DNA from: Phoronis australis
Lineage: Eukaryota; Phoronida; Phoronidae
Reading direction: 5' to 3'
Assembly (NCBI GenBank): GCA_002633005.1
Contig: NMRA01000030.1
Coordinates: 1,400,319 to 1,464,318, forward strand
DNA: 64,000 nt
Made by a program: the position numbers and the translations under genes
Shown: positions 1-13,046 of the stretch, in pieces
Position numbering within the stretch: the stretch's first letter is position 1
Layout of the letters: every line of letters begins with the position of its first letter
Notes under the pieces: generated by a model
What the model saw: the letters and a program-made list of their open reading frames with translations, nothing else
Told to the model about the DNA's origin: nothing
Databases searched by the model: none

Positions 1-3000
1 ATTGACATCGTTCAGTGATGTTATCCCCACCAGTTACCCCACTGAATAAGGAGTTTATTGAGTGGAACTAAGTGTTTCTTTTCGAAAACTAACCCGGAAC
101 TCAGATGCCGGGTAGGCTAGCAGCACATATTCACGTATTGTCCTGGGTGGGAGTGCGCCCAATATGGTGGTACGTAACGCTCAGAAGTCAAGGGTGACTT
201 TTTCACAGCAGTTTCTCTTCAAAACTATGCTGTGTCCAATAAAATTCACTAGATGAATGAGTTTCGTGATTTTATAGCGGACCCCGCCCCAGGATTACCA
301 GATTAGTTACCGAATTTTAAAACATGGATAAGCCTTCATTCAGTAAATGTCGCAACATTGCATTGGAGTAAACATGGACACCTAGAATGAATTTTATTTG
401 TTGAGATCAGAAGCAAATTTTAAGTGTCATGAAAAATACACATTGTTAAATCACTTTTAGTCCGTTTCGCATATTTTAATTCAGATCTTAAATAAGACTT
501 GGGTACAAAGGTTACTAGTTTCTACATATAATCATGAAGATGAAACGTCAAGTATGTGCTGCCTTACAAAAGTAGTTTTGTCTTGTGTTTTCTTTTATAA
601 TTTGCTAATATTTCTCTGACTATTCTGTTACAAGTGAGAGAAAACAACTGAAACCAACCGCCTGATCGTCTATTTTACCTTTGGACAAAGTGAAAAGAAA
701 TCCTCCAGCAATAACCTGAGAGAATTGATTCAGAAATTCAGCACTTGATATGCCTGATTATTAACTCCATTGCAATGTTCTTTCTTTGTATGTATGTGCT
801 TGTTCAGTTTGCATGTTGTTTTTAAATACACTGATAATTGTTTATTCTTGAATTTTGTGCATAGCAGATTCTTATCCAGCTAGCTACAATTGAAAACATA
901 CTTTTCTTGCATGTGGAACTTTTGTTCATAGACAAGTTAACACAAAACTTAAAATTGTTCAAAGGTCTTCTTTAGAAAGCTGTAAAAATAATTACACACA
1001 CAAACAAATCAAATGCAAACAAAAGGAATACTTCATTTTGATGGATGCACATTTCTATAGGTCAACAGGAAAATGACAATTTGCAAGCGTATTTGGTAAT
1101 CACTTCAGGTTTATCAAGAATAAGCACAATTGCACTGTATGGGGCTTTAAAACTGAAGAAATATTGTGGTTTCAATAATTAGTGACAAACTTGCCTGTTG
1201 ATGAAAAATTTATCCGATCATCAAAGTGTAACATTAACGGGCTTTCTACTGACAATAAGACAATCGATGCAGTCACTGAATGTCATTTCCCCATAATGTG
1301 TACCAAATTGAAAAGTTTTTACCATTAGTATAAAGCCTTTCTTCTGAAAAGAAAAGTTAATGTCGCTCAGTGAGAAAGGACAGGTATTTATACCAAATGC
1401 TTTTGGTTTTCATTCCACTGGCATCTAGTTTCAATGACCTATAGAAGCGCTTGTTCCAGTTTCGTTACGTGGCTTTCTTTCATGTAACCTCATTCAGCCT
1501 CAACAACATCCACAATTAGACAGCATATCACTTGAATCGTTTTGTGCCCAAAATCGGACCCTGAACTAGACCAGAGTGTTACTAGGACTTATTTAGCTTC
1601 AGTCCCTCACGTTTCTTCCAGGAAAGGAAATAAGCTATTGTCCACACACGACTCATTGCCTATGAAATGGCATCCTCACCAACGAGTCTGACTTGTGTAG
1701 CAGTCAGATAGAGTTCCTCTTCATACACAAAAAAAATCCACTGGCACATTGTCTTATGGTAACTTAGTACTGCGATTCACATTTCTCCAGGGCCACTGAC
1801 TTGTACATAGTGCCATGCAGCACTGCTGATGTGTGGAAGTGCTGTGGGAAGAGAACGGAGCAACAATGCTTGTCTATGTTGCGGCTTGAAGTGGCCTTAA
1901 AATGTCACTGAACCTGGAACAAATATTGAAATATGAATAATTAAATACTCCAGCTTGGGTCAAAAACGCTACCCCTGTTTTTCAAAAATATGATGTGGTG
2001 ACTGCTTTACAATTTCACACAAAATTAAGTAATCACTATTTTCAGAAAGCAAGCATGGTTGTATTTTTCATTCGTAGGCATATTAAGTCTTTAAACGCAT
2101 TACTTGTCTGCAAAACATACAAGTTTTTTGAGACAACTTCAAACCTTTGTTACCCATCTTTAAGCCTTTTAATTTTTGATAATTTCAGCAATTTTAAACT
2201 CCAATTACAGATTCATGGGTCTGTCAAGCATACTTCTAGTTTATGGCTGGGGGAACCGTTTCTCAGACTTTTTATTTTTCTTCTAATGGAAGGTATGAAG
2301 ACGTGAGTCATTTAAGAATCATGAATAATCTTTCTGTTGTTTAAGAGTAATTACAAATCGCAAGGCACCATCAAAAATGCAATCTTCACAAAAATGGCAG
2401 TCATTTGAATTTATAAACGACTTGCAACATTTCAAGGCATGAGTTAAGACTATTCAGTCACTGAGAATTCAGAAAATGTAATATATTTTATGGGATTACA
2501 CTTGACAGCAAAAAATTTTCATGAAATAAACGTAAAAGAACTTCATGAAGGTTAAGAACTACTTCATCATGCTCTTTCCCCAGGACATGTATTACCTGTT
2601 ATTTCCACACTTTCAGTTGCACCAAATTTTACAACCCCAACTCCCTATGCCAATCCCCCTATAAGGACCTGAATAAGTAAATTAACAAAACGACGTTGCA
2701 CATACCTTTCTTTATAAATAGCTGTTCCTTTTCAAAGGTTTTTTTCATTGTTTCCGATATAGAAAGGAGGCTTTGACAACAGATCTGCACTGGATGGGAA
2801 GATCTTGCTGGCTAGGTGCAGTCAAATGATTAAAACCAATTTTTGTCCATTCAGGGAGAAGCCATGCATATCTCCTCTGCACGGTACAAGCCCTCAAACC
2901 TCAAAAACAACAGGTCACATGAAAACAGACATGAGATTTCCATTTCAACGTGTTATAGATTTTCGGAAGACGTAAGATAGGAAGTAAACAAATAGTCTAA

Positions 3001-3580
3001 TGGATATTTGTCACGTACCCTTTCTTTGATATGCAGGACTATATTTGCCATTGGGCTTGGATTGTAATCTTAACTCATTAACCAAGATATAGTTGACAGC
3101 ATAAACATTCAGCATTGACTGATGTAACTGTCACTGATAAACCTGTTAGAAATCATTCAAACAATCATACTGGTTTGATGTACGAAAAGATCCCGAGTGC
3201 TACGTCAAGTATCGTAACACACATCACAACAAACAAATAATAACCTGACTGGCGACAGCCGCGAAGTCGACATCTGCGAGTACCTCAGTTAACAGGCATC
3301 AGTGGAATAAACATGGAATAATCGTTAAAATAATCACAAAGCTTACCTTTGTATAAGGTCGTGCTTACTTCCTCTCACAGAAGCATCCTTTTCATGCAAT
3401 TTCAGATTCAGTTGGCACGGCTGTAAGCCATTTCACCATATACTTAAAGGGCTCACGAAATCGAGACTGCTTAATCTATCACCACTAGTACACGCGCGTC
3501 CTCTAGTTAGTGCAAATTTTCCGAATAGCCCCATTCACCATAGATACTATAGTCTATAAATTCACATTCTATCCAAACGT
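1..3580. other. non-coding stretch, no gene recognised
   Basis: No reading frame here shows a recognisable domain or convincing exon with splice borders. The only longer open frame (1995-2306, plus) has low-complexity, AT-driven composition and no family signature. Probably intergenic or intronic. Confidence 0.5.
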
Positions 3581-3662
3581 GACACAGTGTATTTTCAAAA
3601 GGATGTGCTGCAACCGAGGTCACGGTTTAGATGTGTTCCAATGACTTGTAATGTGTCTGCAG

Positions 3663-3697
3663 ATGGTTTTCCCGGATTACATATACGGGAAAACCAT
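3663..3697. repeat. short perfect inverted repeat
   Basis: Two perfect 12-base arms (ATGGTTTTCCCG and its reverse complement) are separated by 11 bases, so the segment can fold into a hairpin. No coding context is visible. A single N lies about 36 bases downstream in a G-rich spot. Function unknown; it may belong to a transposon end. Confidence 0.6.
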
Positions 3698-3845
3698 TGT
3701 AAATATGAAGCTTTTCCATTGATCAAGAGGCTTNGGAGGGGTGGCGGTACTCTTTCAAGTTTGCTGTGTCTCATCGTCCAGCATGTCAAAGAACAGCCCA
3801 ACTCTGTCTCTCAGGTCACGTGTACTATATATCTCATAACTACCT

Positions 3846-4495
3846 CTAGGCCAAGGGATGACTTATAGACCGGCAGCCCAGTGCACTTAGCATAGATGAA
3901 CGAGGTACCAACATCTGACCACGGGAGCATTTAGAGTCCACCTCAGTATGTACAGAAATGGACGTCTGCCGTTGTCTGCACTCTGGGTGTGAGCCCTGGG
4001 GGGGGGGCTTAAAAAGTGCCCAAAAATGAGCTAGACTAGATATTCGAGGTACCAACAAAACTGATTTAAAACGAACAACAGTATCGGACTGAACGCCAAA
4101 TGACGCATGACAGACAAATTGCACTCCGGAATGGGTCCGGCAGAAACCAAAAAATGATCCCCCAAAAATGAGCTAGCACATACATTCGAGGTACCACACA
4201 AAACCAATTCTACGAGGTTCAATGCATGTCACAGGTCACTAAATGCCCTATGACTAACAAATACACTCTGGATTGTGCCTGGCAGAAACCCTAAAAATCT
4301 CAACCACAGTATATGCTATCGAAACTTTGAGGTACTAGGTACATATTAGACACCCGAGGTACCGGCTAAAACTGACTTAAAACCAATAATCGTGCCGCAC
4401 CCATGACAGATAACAAATTGTGCTCTGGAAGGCGTTCGCCAGAAACTCAATTACATCGTAAAAGGAGCTAGGTCATCATTCGGGGTACCTCAATA
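3846..4495. repeat. dispersed repeat family A, tandem-like units
   Basis: Degenerate units of roughly 140-170 bases share the blocks ATTCGAGGTACC (4042, 4184, and diverged copies near 4350 and 4460), AAAATGAGCTAG, a TTAAAACGAACAA-like stretch and ACAAATTGCACTC. The same blocks recur at 46085-47060. The open frames here are by-products of the repeat. No transposase is seen, so this is probably a non-autonomous or satellite-like family. Confidence 0.75.
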
Positions 4496-5118
4496 AACAT
4501 ACTATATTCTGATTTTCTCAAAACGTAGTCAACATGTTGTCATTAACGTCACTTCAACTACACACTTTAGAGATTTACACAGGAAACCAACAATATTATA
4601 GCATTTCTATTATAATATTAATCTTTTAACACACATACCTCAAAATTGGTCTTACAAAAATATATAAATTTATTTATAGGGAAATCAACAAAACAAATCC
4701 ATTGAACATTTCCAACGAATTACTTTCTAAATCATCACTGAATCATAGACAATGTATTTAGGACTGATTGATAGCATAACAGTCTCTCACAGGAAATCAA
4801 CTACAATATGAAAGCAATTTCTACAATAATCATAGATATATATTTTCATTCAAAATAGTCATTGGTCAGGACAATTGTATGTAAGTATTGCCCATTGACA
4901 CTTAATATGGCCATTTAAGTCTACCTAAACACTACAAAAATGTACTGGTTCTGCTAAAGATCCTTTTGAAATAACACAAATATAGAAAGAAACTTGAGGA
5001 AAAAGGTTCAAAACAAAACGCCAAAATACTATCACATCAGACAACTACCAACCACAGACTTTGTAAATCTGAATAAACTATAGTGACTTAGTAACCTTCA
5101 GCACTGGACATAATGATT

Positions 5119-5490
5119 TCATTCATGACGTTTCTGCTTGCTATGCCTGTAGAAGGAGTCATACTGTTTGCAGGACATGCCACATTCACCACAAAATGGA
5201 GTATCCTCGTGCTGTGACGCAGTGTCGCATCAAGATAACTCTTTCCATGAAACGTTGATCACAGATAGGACACTGAATCGATTTGGTTCCTGAGCACGAT
5301 GCTTCGTGCTGTGTTTTACCATGTTGGTAAAAAACTCTTGGCGCATGCAACGCGTCAATCACAGGGCTGGTAAAGGTTATGCTTTGTTGTAGTGTCACTG
5401 TATTTTATTGCCATGTGGTCATACTAAGTCGATTTCTTAGTTCCTGAACGAGGCTCCACAAAACACACACACTCTGTTGTGACATGCGGC
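5119..5490 (-). pseudogene. C2H2 zinc-finger relic, frameshifted
   Basis: Read on the minus strand, the stretch holds remains of about three C2H2 fingers. The middle one reads CPICDQRF, then about eight residues, then MRH; its second histidine is recovered only by skipping one base near 5215. A last finger follows (FCGECGMSCKQYDSFYRH) and ends KRHE-stop at 5119-5121. Upstream are QHGKTQHE, the histidine end of another finger, and CVFCGASF with in-frame stops. C2H2 arrays normally bind DNA. The shifts and stops suggest a decayed terminal exon; a sequencing indel could explain only the one shift near 5215. Confidence 0.6.
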
Positions 5491-8404
5491 ACTTGTACTA
5501 ATCTTTTTTGAAGGCGTGGACGTTAAACCATGAAGGACTCATCGTGTGGCTACACTATGAGTTCAACTGAAAAAAATCAAACGCATTCAGTTATGTTTGT
5601 GAGACTAAATCTCACTTAAAAATAATGATGAAATGTAATTAATAATTAACCCATCAACTAATTCAGGCACCGTATTATTCTAAAATTATTGACATAATAC
5701 CGTAACTTGAACGACTATTCAGGCCAATGCAGAGAAAAAAATGTACGTTCACGATCGCCTTTTTGCGTTCACGATCACCATAGAGAATTAACGACATCGT
5801 TCCCGATCGCCGTCTCACACAAGGACTTGCTTGTATTGGTAAATATCTCAAATTGTTTCACAAATCACAACTAACAAAGGTGTCACCAGGGACGATTAAA
5901 CTATAAACGTCGCACGTCTCTTCTTAAGAACCCTGGAATTGCTAATAACAGGTAGAAATTGTCGATTTTACGAGGCGCAAGGCATTTTACCGAAAGCCAT
6001 TGCTTTCTGAGCTTTTTATTTTAAAAATAAGCAAAAGTCAAGTATTATTTCAGATCTACAATAAAGGTTACACCCTGACGCTTTTTTGTGTGTAACATTC
6101 GTACCAAAGTGGCCTCTATTTAAGCAGAAAATGGCACTTAAACTCACCGGGTAGGTGACTGTCGTCTGCCATTTTTGGAGCAAGGTCTCGTTCTTGATCG
6201 CCTTCCGGGCGTTCTCGATCGCCGGTTGGCCGGGGTGGAAATGGGACACGTAAGGATTAAAGTACGCGGTCACACGCCTAAATGCATGTTGGTTGCCACG
6301 GTTTAACCATGACGCCTACACATGTTTAGTGGACCCGTGTCCCCCGGCTCCCCCGCCTCCTACGGCCCTGTAAATATGTCCGTTCTCCTAAGGACACTGA
6401 CTGTAACACCTGAGGATGGTTAGAAAAATGACTGATCGAAATGTCGTGCGAATGTACGGTGGCTAGAGTTTGGTTTAAATAGACCAAGAGATTTTTGACA
6501 TAATGTAACCGACAGTTTGTTTTTCGTTGAGAGCATGTTCGGTGCGTAAAATGACACGCCGTGATCAGCCTAGCTGTACAGCCTAATGTCAAGCAATAAC
6601 GAATTGGCAGTAAGTGTTTCGATGCATCTCCGACTTAGACGTGACATTTTTTCTAAATAAGTCGACTTTCGAATTTCCCGCCAAATCAATATGTCCCTCC
6701 ATGACATAACTAAAATGGTTATCAAATGGTCATATGTCTAGAAAAACCACAATAAGTGAGGTATAAAAAGTTTTATCAACTCAGAAATGTGCTGTAGTAT
6801 AATAAAAAATAAAAATGCGCGGTACTTTTTCAACAATTTACTAGGTTTATATCATTGAAAATTGATGTGTTTGATTTCAAAAGCAGCTATTTCTACGGTG
6901 GTTTCAATAAAGCGGGACTGACAATAAGCGCACGAGCACCTTTTACTTCAAATAATAAAGAAAATAGAGTCTTCTGCTTCCGAATCACGCTGCCTGTTGA
7001 GAATTCTACCAGCCAATCAGAAAAGCCGGTGTAAAAAATTCCCGAGGAAAATTAAGTGATACCTGCGTGCTGGCTACCACCTAGCGGCACGCAGGGAACC
7101 AGCGAGCTGAAGCACACGGACGCAGTATAGCTTTCCTTTGTTTTTGGGCATTGACAAAAAGATTTGACAACGTAAGCTGGGTTTTATTTCAACACAATGT
7201 CATGGGTGGCGCAGAACTGAAATAAATGTGGGGGGCTAGCGTACCCCAGCCTCCTACGGTGCGCCGCCTCTGATTAATGTACCAGTGTTTGGTGAAAAAA
7301 ATAACTGTAATAATTGATATGCCTTCTGCATTGGCCTTAAGCAGAGGAATTGACAAATTACCGTTAGCTACTGTATGCAGCATTTGCACATATTATTTAC
7401 CAACCAGGTAGACAACAAAATTCCACTAGGAGGCCGGTGCCTGAATTGCATCGGACGTTTGCAAGTCACACAGACCTCTTAATTTTTTATATCCGTTTTA
7501 GAAACGATTTTTCGTATTGTGGAGGAGTGCCCTTTTTCTATACAACAGAAGACTAATACAGTTCCATGCACGTATTATGAAATTTGATCACTTTGGTATA
7601 CATTTCCAAACTAACAAGTCATCCCAGGCCTACCGAGCGATGCTATATCATTGGCAGTAGGCCCAGGCGTACCGAGCGATCATATATCATTGGCAAGAAT
7701 CTTCCCTGCATTGAGCGAACCAAACAGCAGCGCGTATGGCGTGCGCCAGAGCATCCATTTACTCAACTGGTTCACTTGTAAGAGCAGATCCGCTTAATTC
7801 CTAATAAAGGCATACCTTCTATCGAATGTAGGTGCACTTGCCTAAATAATGTAGATCAAAGCCTGGTGCTCTAAAATAAAACTTTATACTTAACGGTCAT
7901 TGCATTTCGCAAGAAACGGTGATATTTTAAAAATCTTACAATCTCTTTAGCAGAAACTATCATTACGAAGCTAGCTGTTTACATATTTAACGTCGTCAAT
8001 CAAGAAATTCAAAAAGGTGTGAAAATGGTTACTAAATATGTGAACCAAAGAGTCGTCACTTTTCGGGCTCAGTCGACCCTTCTAGGCCATGGGCCGTAGC
8101 TCCAGTCGTTTCATCCTGGGACCATTTCAGGGGGCAACTTGATTTTTTCTGTATGGATAGATATACTATAAAGCAATTGGTACCTGAAAAGTACCCACAT
8201 TTTAAAATTGCACATTGTAGAAAAACAGTTTTTTGTAAGTCCAAATGTTACATTATTGAACAAGAGGTAGCGTTAAATCCAACAAAAGACTAACATAACA
8301 TGACATCTTCAGCCAATTGCAAGCTCAGGAATTAAGTAAATGCAGACCTACTGTAACATGGCGGCTCCCATAGGAGATGTTGTCAATGAATGCTGCAGAC
8401 ACTT
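5491..8404. other. gene-poor stretch with small repeats
   Basis: No coding exon is recognised. From 5747 to 6230 the 13-mer GTTCNCGATCGCC and close variants occur about five times, each holding a CGATCG-like core. A copy of about 45 bases is repeated at 7629-7714 (CCAGGC-TACCGAGCGAT blocks). Two G/C-rich CCTCCTACGG patches occur near 6355 and 7250. Nothing else stands out. Confidence 0.5.
7629..7714. repeat. two-copy direct repeat
   Basis: Two adjacent copies of about 40-45 bases share CCCAGGC, TACCGAGCGAT and ATATCATTGGCA, differing at a few positions. This is a simple tandem duplication with no visible coding role. Confidence 0.6.
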
Positions 8405-9749
8405 TTAAATGCGAAGGCAACATTTTTTCAGGTTATTCTTAGCAAAAATAAGGTTCCTTGATTATACCAGACATATTTTTCACTTATTAACTGCTTTTCG
8501 TAATTTGATTTATTACTCGTCGTCTACTCCGGAAGTGACGTTTTGGGAGGCACGAATTTCGCGCCAATTTCTTTTCATGTAGTCCGACTGTGAGAGCAGT
8601 CGAGTCAGTCATTGTTCTACCTCGGTTGTGACAAGTTCGGTTGTCGTTTGCTTTTGCTTACGAGTCAGTCAACATGCCACGCTGTTGGTGCGTACTGGGG
8701 TGTACTCATTATCGTTTCACGCACAGAGATAGAACTGTCACACTTGCCCGAGTGTCCCGCGACGCACTTCCACTGGAGGGTGATCTGAGCACCCAAACTG
8801 CTTACATCCCGCCATGTGACTCCCTCGCCACACACCTGGCACCTTCTAAATAGCTCCAATACAAGTCCGCAATAAACTTATTAAACTTAGGCTCACCGAT
8901 CTGTTCATTAGATGTCGAACTGTCCTCTTCACTGGGTGTCGAACTGGGCCTGTATTCACTCCCACTACTCAGCATCGCTGTAGGGTTGCTTACAGGCTCT
9001 GGGCTAGAGACAACAGCACAGGGCGAATCACTGCTAGTTCCCGGAAGTGCACGCAATGGGTTACGTTCGGAGTCACAGGTGACAATAGATGAAGTGCCTC
9101 CAGTCACTGTATATAGTGGCCACAGCTCGATCGCGAGGCTTCTCGCTTCAAAAATGCACTTCTCAGGGTTGGCGACGGGGCACTGCCGAGAATCAACAGC
9201 GACGGTATGGTACCCTTCTTCAGGTGTTGTTTCGCAGGGACTTTCATCAATTCAGCGTACATATCTCTGTCGTAATCTGACGGCAGAAAATGCTTGCCAC
9301 ACACTCGGTAACCCTCCACTGCTTTGTACGTTGCCTGGACGGGTAGCGCTGCGTTCTTCACATGAACGAGCTAGCCAAGTACGGCGAAGTGTGTCATCCT
9401 TCGGAAAGCGACGCAAGGTACCCAAAGCGCGTGTGAGACGATAATGAGTACATCCCGGCACGTAGCAACAGCGTGGCATGTTGACTGACTTGTAAACAAA
9501 AGCAAACGACGATCGAACTTATCACAACCGAGATAGAACAATGACTGACTCAACAGCTCTCACAGTCAGACTATAATGAAAAGAAATTGGCGCGAAACTC
9601 TTGCCTCCCAAAACGTCACTTCCGGAGTAGAGGACGAGAAATTAATCAAATTACGAAAAGCTGTAATTAAGTGAAAAATGTGTCTGGGATAATCAACGAA
9701 CCTTATTTTTGCTAAAAGTGACTTGAAAAAAGGTTGCCTTCGCCTTTAA
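8405..9749. mobile_element. Kolobok/T2-type DNA transposon copy 1 (foldback, non-autonomous)
   Basis: The element is bounded by TTAA at 8405-8408 and 9746-9749, the target-site pattern of Kolobok elements. Both ends continue as four variable bases and then GAAGGCAAC. The right end reads TTAAAGGCGAAGGC inward, close to the TTAAAGGRR motif known for T2/Kolobok ends. The terminal inverted repeats run about 320 bases (8405-8725 and 9430-9749), with matching blocks such as CTCCGGAAGTGACGTTTTGGGAGGC-type sequence. Unusually, they include the start of a THAP reading frame: ATG at 8674 on plus and 9479 on minus, equally far from their ends. No full transposase core is present, so the copy cannot move by itself. 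Confidence 0.8.
8802..9479 (-). pseudogene. THAP-domain protein relic inside Kolobok-like copy 1
   Basis: Starting at 9479, minus, the frame opens MPRCCYVPGCTHYR and continues FPKDDTLRRTWLARSCEERS, the N-terminal part of a THAP zinc finger (C-x4-C, then the conserved Trp). After a frameshift near 9355 it resumes with VCGKHFLPSDYDRD, the C-x2-H part, and LKKGTIPSLLI, the usual THAP end. Another shift near 9105 leads to a Ser/Pro/Glu-rich linker down to 8802. THAP domains bind DNA and are known in Kolobok and P transposases. No DDE core follows. The copy at 49440-50131 is homologous. Confidence 0.75.
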
Positions 9750-9831
9750 GCTGTAACTTCATCTGATCTGTTGAGTTTCTTGAAACTGACACGGGCAAAA
9801 AACATCGACTGTGTGAAGGAATGACTTTCCC

Positions 9832-11563
9832 TTGGAGATGAAGACAGTAATGAGCACAATGTGTGTTACCAGTTGGCATTTGCATCAAGTAACTTCACGG
9901 ACTGGCGTGGGCTGCAGGCAGTATCAGTATCACAAATCATGTCATTATGATGTTAATGACGTTACAAAGATTGAAAGAGCAAAGAGGAAAGATTGTGAAA
10001 CTATAAAGTATGCTGAGAACAGAACCCCCTGATCACGACCAAGATGATGGTGAGTGTTAATTTTTTCTGGGAGTATGATAAATTGACGCAAGGCACCGAG
10101 TCAGTGACACTGTAGTCACTGCCCCAATGCGAAACAGGTCACTTCAAACCCAAGTCAACTCGTACCCAAGCCAATTTTCAAAAGTACTTCAAAACTATTT
10201 AATTTGGCAAGGCAGTGATTAAAATCAATCAATTGTGCTATGTTTATGAAAAACGACTCAATATTACCTGTTATTTAGTGAATGAAAATGCCAATTTATT
10301 AGTTATGTTTTTAGCACGGGTACGAATTGACTTGGGTGCGAGTTGGCTAAGGTACGAACTGACTAGAAAGCCCTCATGTGCACGACTGGTAAAAAGACTG
10401 TGTTCCCTGGTGATTGCCCGTTAATGTAATCATTGACTACAGAATGTGCCTATATCTGGAGCACCACCTTTACATTTTCAAGCTACTTTTACTCGCAAGT
10501 TTTGTTAAAAGGCGCATAGGTGCAGATGTAGGTGCAGTTTCACACATATGGTTGAAGAATAACGAAATATATTTTGAGAAAAGTCATTTTTATCGACTTT
10601 CTACTTATTCAACATAATTTTTTGATGATTTGCTTAAAAATTAATTTTGTGCAGTGTTGTTGGAACACTATCTTCAAAAGTTTCACTTTTATGTGTAATT
10701 TGAAAATTTATTTGAGGGAAAGTAGAGTTTTGAATACTTGCATGTTTGTTAAGACTTGTGTGCATTCTTGAAATTGTATGTTAATTTTCAAACAAAAATT
10801 TGTTTTCAAGACCATTTTGCATACAAACCCATGGGTATCTTTTTCACAGCCGGCTAGGTCTTGTATATGCACGTCTTATTTTGAGTGTTTTCTATCTGTC
10901 TTTTGATCATTCTTTGTACTTCCATTTGGATATTGTAATAAAGAATTGAGTACATGTTAACATCTATCGTTTTATAGGACAGGGCTACAAAAGCCTACAA
11001 TGCTTTCCATATTTTTATACTCTGACAGCGGTTTTTATTTTTAATTTTCTTGGTTGTGGGTGGGTTGTTTTTGGATGCTGGAAATGACGTGTACATATAT
11101 TGATCAGATTACAGAGAAGAGATCTGGTATCACTCGAAGCCAAATACCATCGTTCTTGCTACAAAAGCTTCACAAGACCACTGACAAAACAGAAACCTGA
11201 CGATAGTGAAAACAGTGAAATTTTCACATATGTATTTCAAGAGTTTTGCTTTGAAGTTGTGGAGCAACGAATAATCTCGCATCGGGGAAATATTGCATTT
11301 GACTCGGTTAAAGTAACTCCTGGATGAAACTTTGTCCAAATGAGATTGTAATTTATGTGTCCGAACTGGAAGTCTGAAATCGAAATTACAGAGAATTTAC
11401 CCTATTCTACAATTCCTTCTTCCAAAACGGAATCAGAGTGAATTGTTGTTTAACAAACATTTGTTCTTGTGTAAATTCTGGACTAAAATGCACTGAAATG
11501 AGCAACTGCCAAAACTGTGAGAATGTCAAAGTGAGTGATGAAATTGAGTCAGATGATGAGTAA
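9832..11563 (+). pseudogene. relic of a multi-exon cysteine-tailed repeat-associated protein
   Basis: Three pieces on plus look related. 9832-10049 holds QYHKSCHYDVNDVTKIERAK and ends in GATGATG followed by a GTGAGT donor. 11104-11327 holds RRDLVSLEAKYHRSCYKSFT, a second match to the same E-A-x-Y-H-x-S-C-Y pattern. 11442-11563 reads TNICSCVNSGLKCTEMSNC and ends ENCENV-type then ESDDE-stop, a cysteine-rich tail resembling those of uncharacterised repeat-associated proteins. The frames do not join cleanly and in-frame stops occur, so it is probably broken. Function is not known. It lies directly right of the Kolobok-like element. Confidence 0.45.
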
Positions 11564-12908
11564 CGCTGTGATGGACTTGCATCCCGGCCGGAGGAACTTG
11601 GAAAGACATCTTTTCAAGAGACAGAAACCAGGCTAGTAACTGGCTCAGTGAGCCTGGTGATTTGTGAAACATTTTTCTATTTTCATATTTACGTCTCTAG
11701 TAATGGTTTTTATTTCTCCCCTTTTTGTGCTTCATCCGATTGCATTTCTTATTATTGTATACTTTTTGTCTCCATTTTTTGACAAATTGTATGCTTTGGA
11801 CTTGTAACAATGATTGTTTTTGTATGACAGATTAGTAAATGTGTGATAAAATAAAGGTAAGACGTAGTCAGTTTGATAATAATAGTTTTACCAACAATAA
11901 AAACAACATAAAACACTATGAATGATAGTTCCATATTTCTCCAACAGGAGGCACCCATAAATTCATATTCTTCCATAATTCTACATTTTAATTGAAAACT
12001 ATAACAAAGTATGTGTTTATTATGACTTAATACAGCATGTAGGAATATTATCTGCAGTATCATCCTTTCTGGACACTGAATTTTCTTCATTTCTAACTTT
12101 TTAATTCCGTGTAAAATGTGCTGAATCAGCACAATTTTAACATCAAATTTCACAAAAATGTGCAAGTTTAAACAAGTTTAATTCATAAAGTACAATGATT
12201 TGTGGCATCAAAAACACCTGAATTAAATTGCTCCCCTAAAGTGGTCACAGAAGTGGTTTTCTAAACCTCCCATGGCCTACGGCCCATGGCCTATTCCGAC
12301 TATCTTTACTCGCTGAGGGAATTTCATTTGGCACTCTCGGCTCTTCGGACCAACTACCGAACTGACCTCTTGCTTTTTGTGCACACTAAATGGTATACCT
12401 TGATCTCGAACTTTTGAGCCTGGGACCAACAGAGATGTGTGACTTTTTCAAAAACCCGTTGCCTACCATACACGTCATTCCAACAGTGACGTTCAGTGAC
12501 GTTTTGCTTATTCAGTAACTCATTGCTTACCATACATGCCGTTTCCACAGTGACGTCCAAATTATTAGCCATAGTGTTGGGCTCACTGCTGTCCATAACA
12601 GTGTGCAACTACTTGCTATATACGTATTAGCAGGAAGAGATAACCAGGATGGTTATGTCTTCCTGGTATTAGCAGACCACCGGGAGCCTTTCAAGCAACA
12701 GATCTCTATCACGTGGGACCGAAAACTAGTGGCCTCACGAAGTCTGTCATCTTGTTCGCCTTTGGCACACCGTGCTCAGGGTACAGCCAAGTGGCGATAA
12801 AAGTCACTGGTCCCACGTAATCCGAGCTTCCCTTGTTTCCCAACTGTCTCCCAATCACCAACATGCATCACAGCGGCTCCAGCAACCTGTGAAAAGGCTG
12901 CGTCTACG
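11564..12908. other. gene-poor stretch
   Basis: No exon is recognised. The minus frame at 11752-12165 is open for 137 codons, but its AT-rich composition and lack of any motif make it a poor gene candidate. Around 12430-12600 a block of about 65 bases (TTGCCTACCATACA and CAGTGACGT) is present twice in diverged form. Confidence 0.45.
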
Positions 12909-12913
12909 ACTCT

Positions 12914-13046
12914 TGCAACATACTGTGAACCATGCATACAGCTAGATACAACATACTGCGAACCAGGCATACAGCAAGGTACAACATACTGTGAACAAGA
13001 CATACACAAAGGCACAACATAATGTGAACCAGGAACACAGCAAGGT
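12914..13046. repeat. 33-34 base minisatellite, about four copies
   Basis: Each unit carries ACAACATACTG then TGAACCAGGCATACAGCAAGG or a close variant. Read on minus it encodes a repeating SQYVV-C-C-M pattern, but this follows from the repeat and is not evidence for a protein. Confidence 0.75.

Noticed and set aside
8986-9444. 152-codon plus-strand frame
   Set aside because: It runs antisense through the THAP relic of the Kolobok-like element and has no domain of its own.
11752-12165. 137-codon minus-strand frame
   Set aside because: AT-driven composition, no domain and no convincing splice context.
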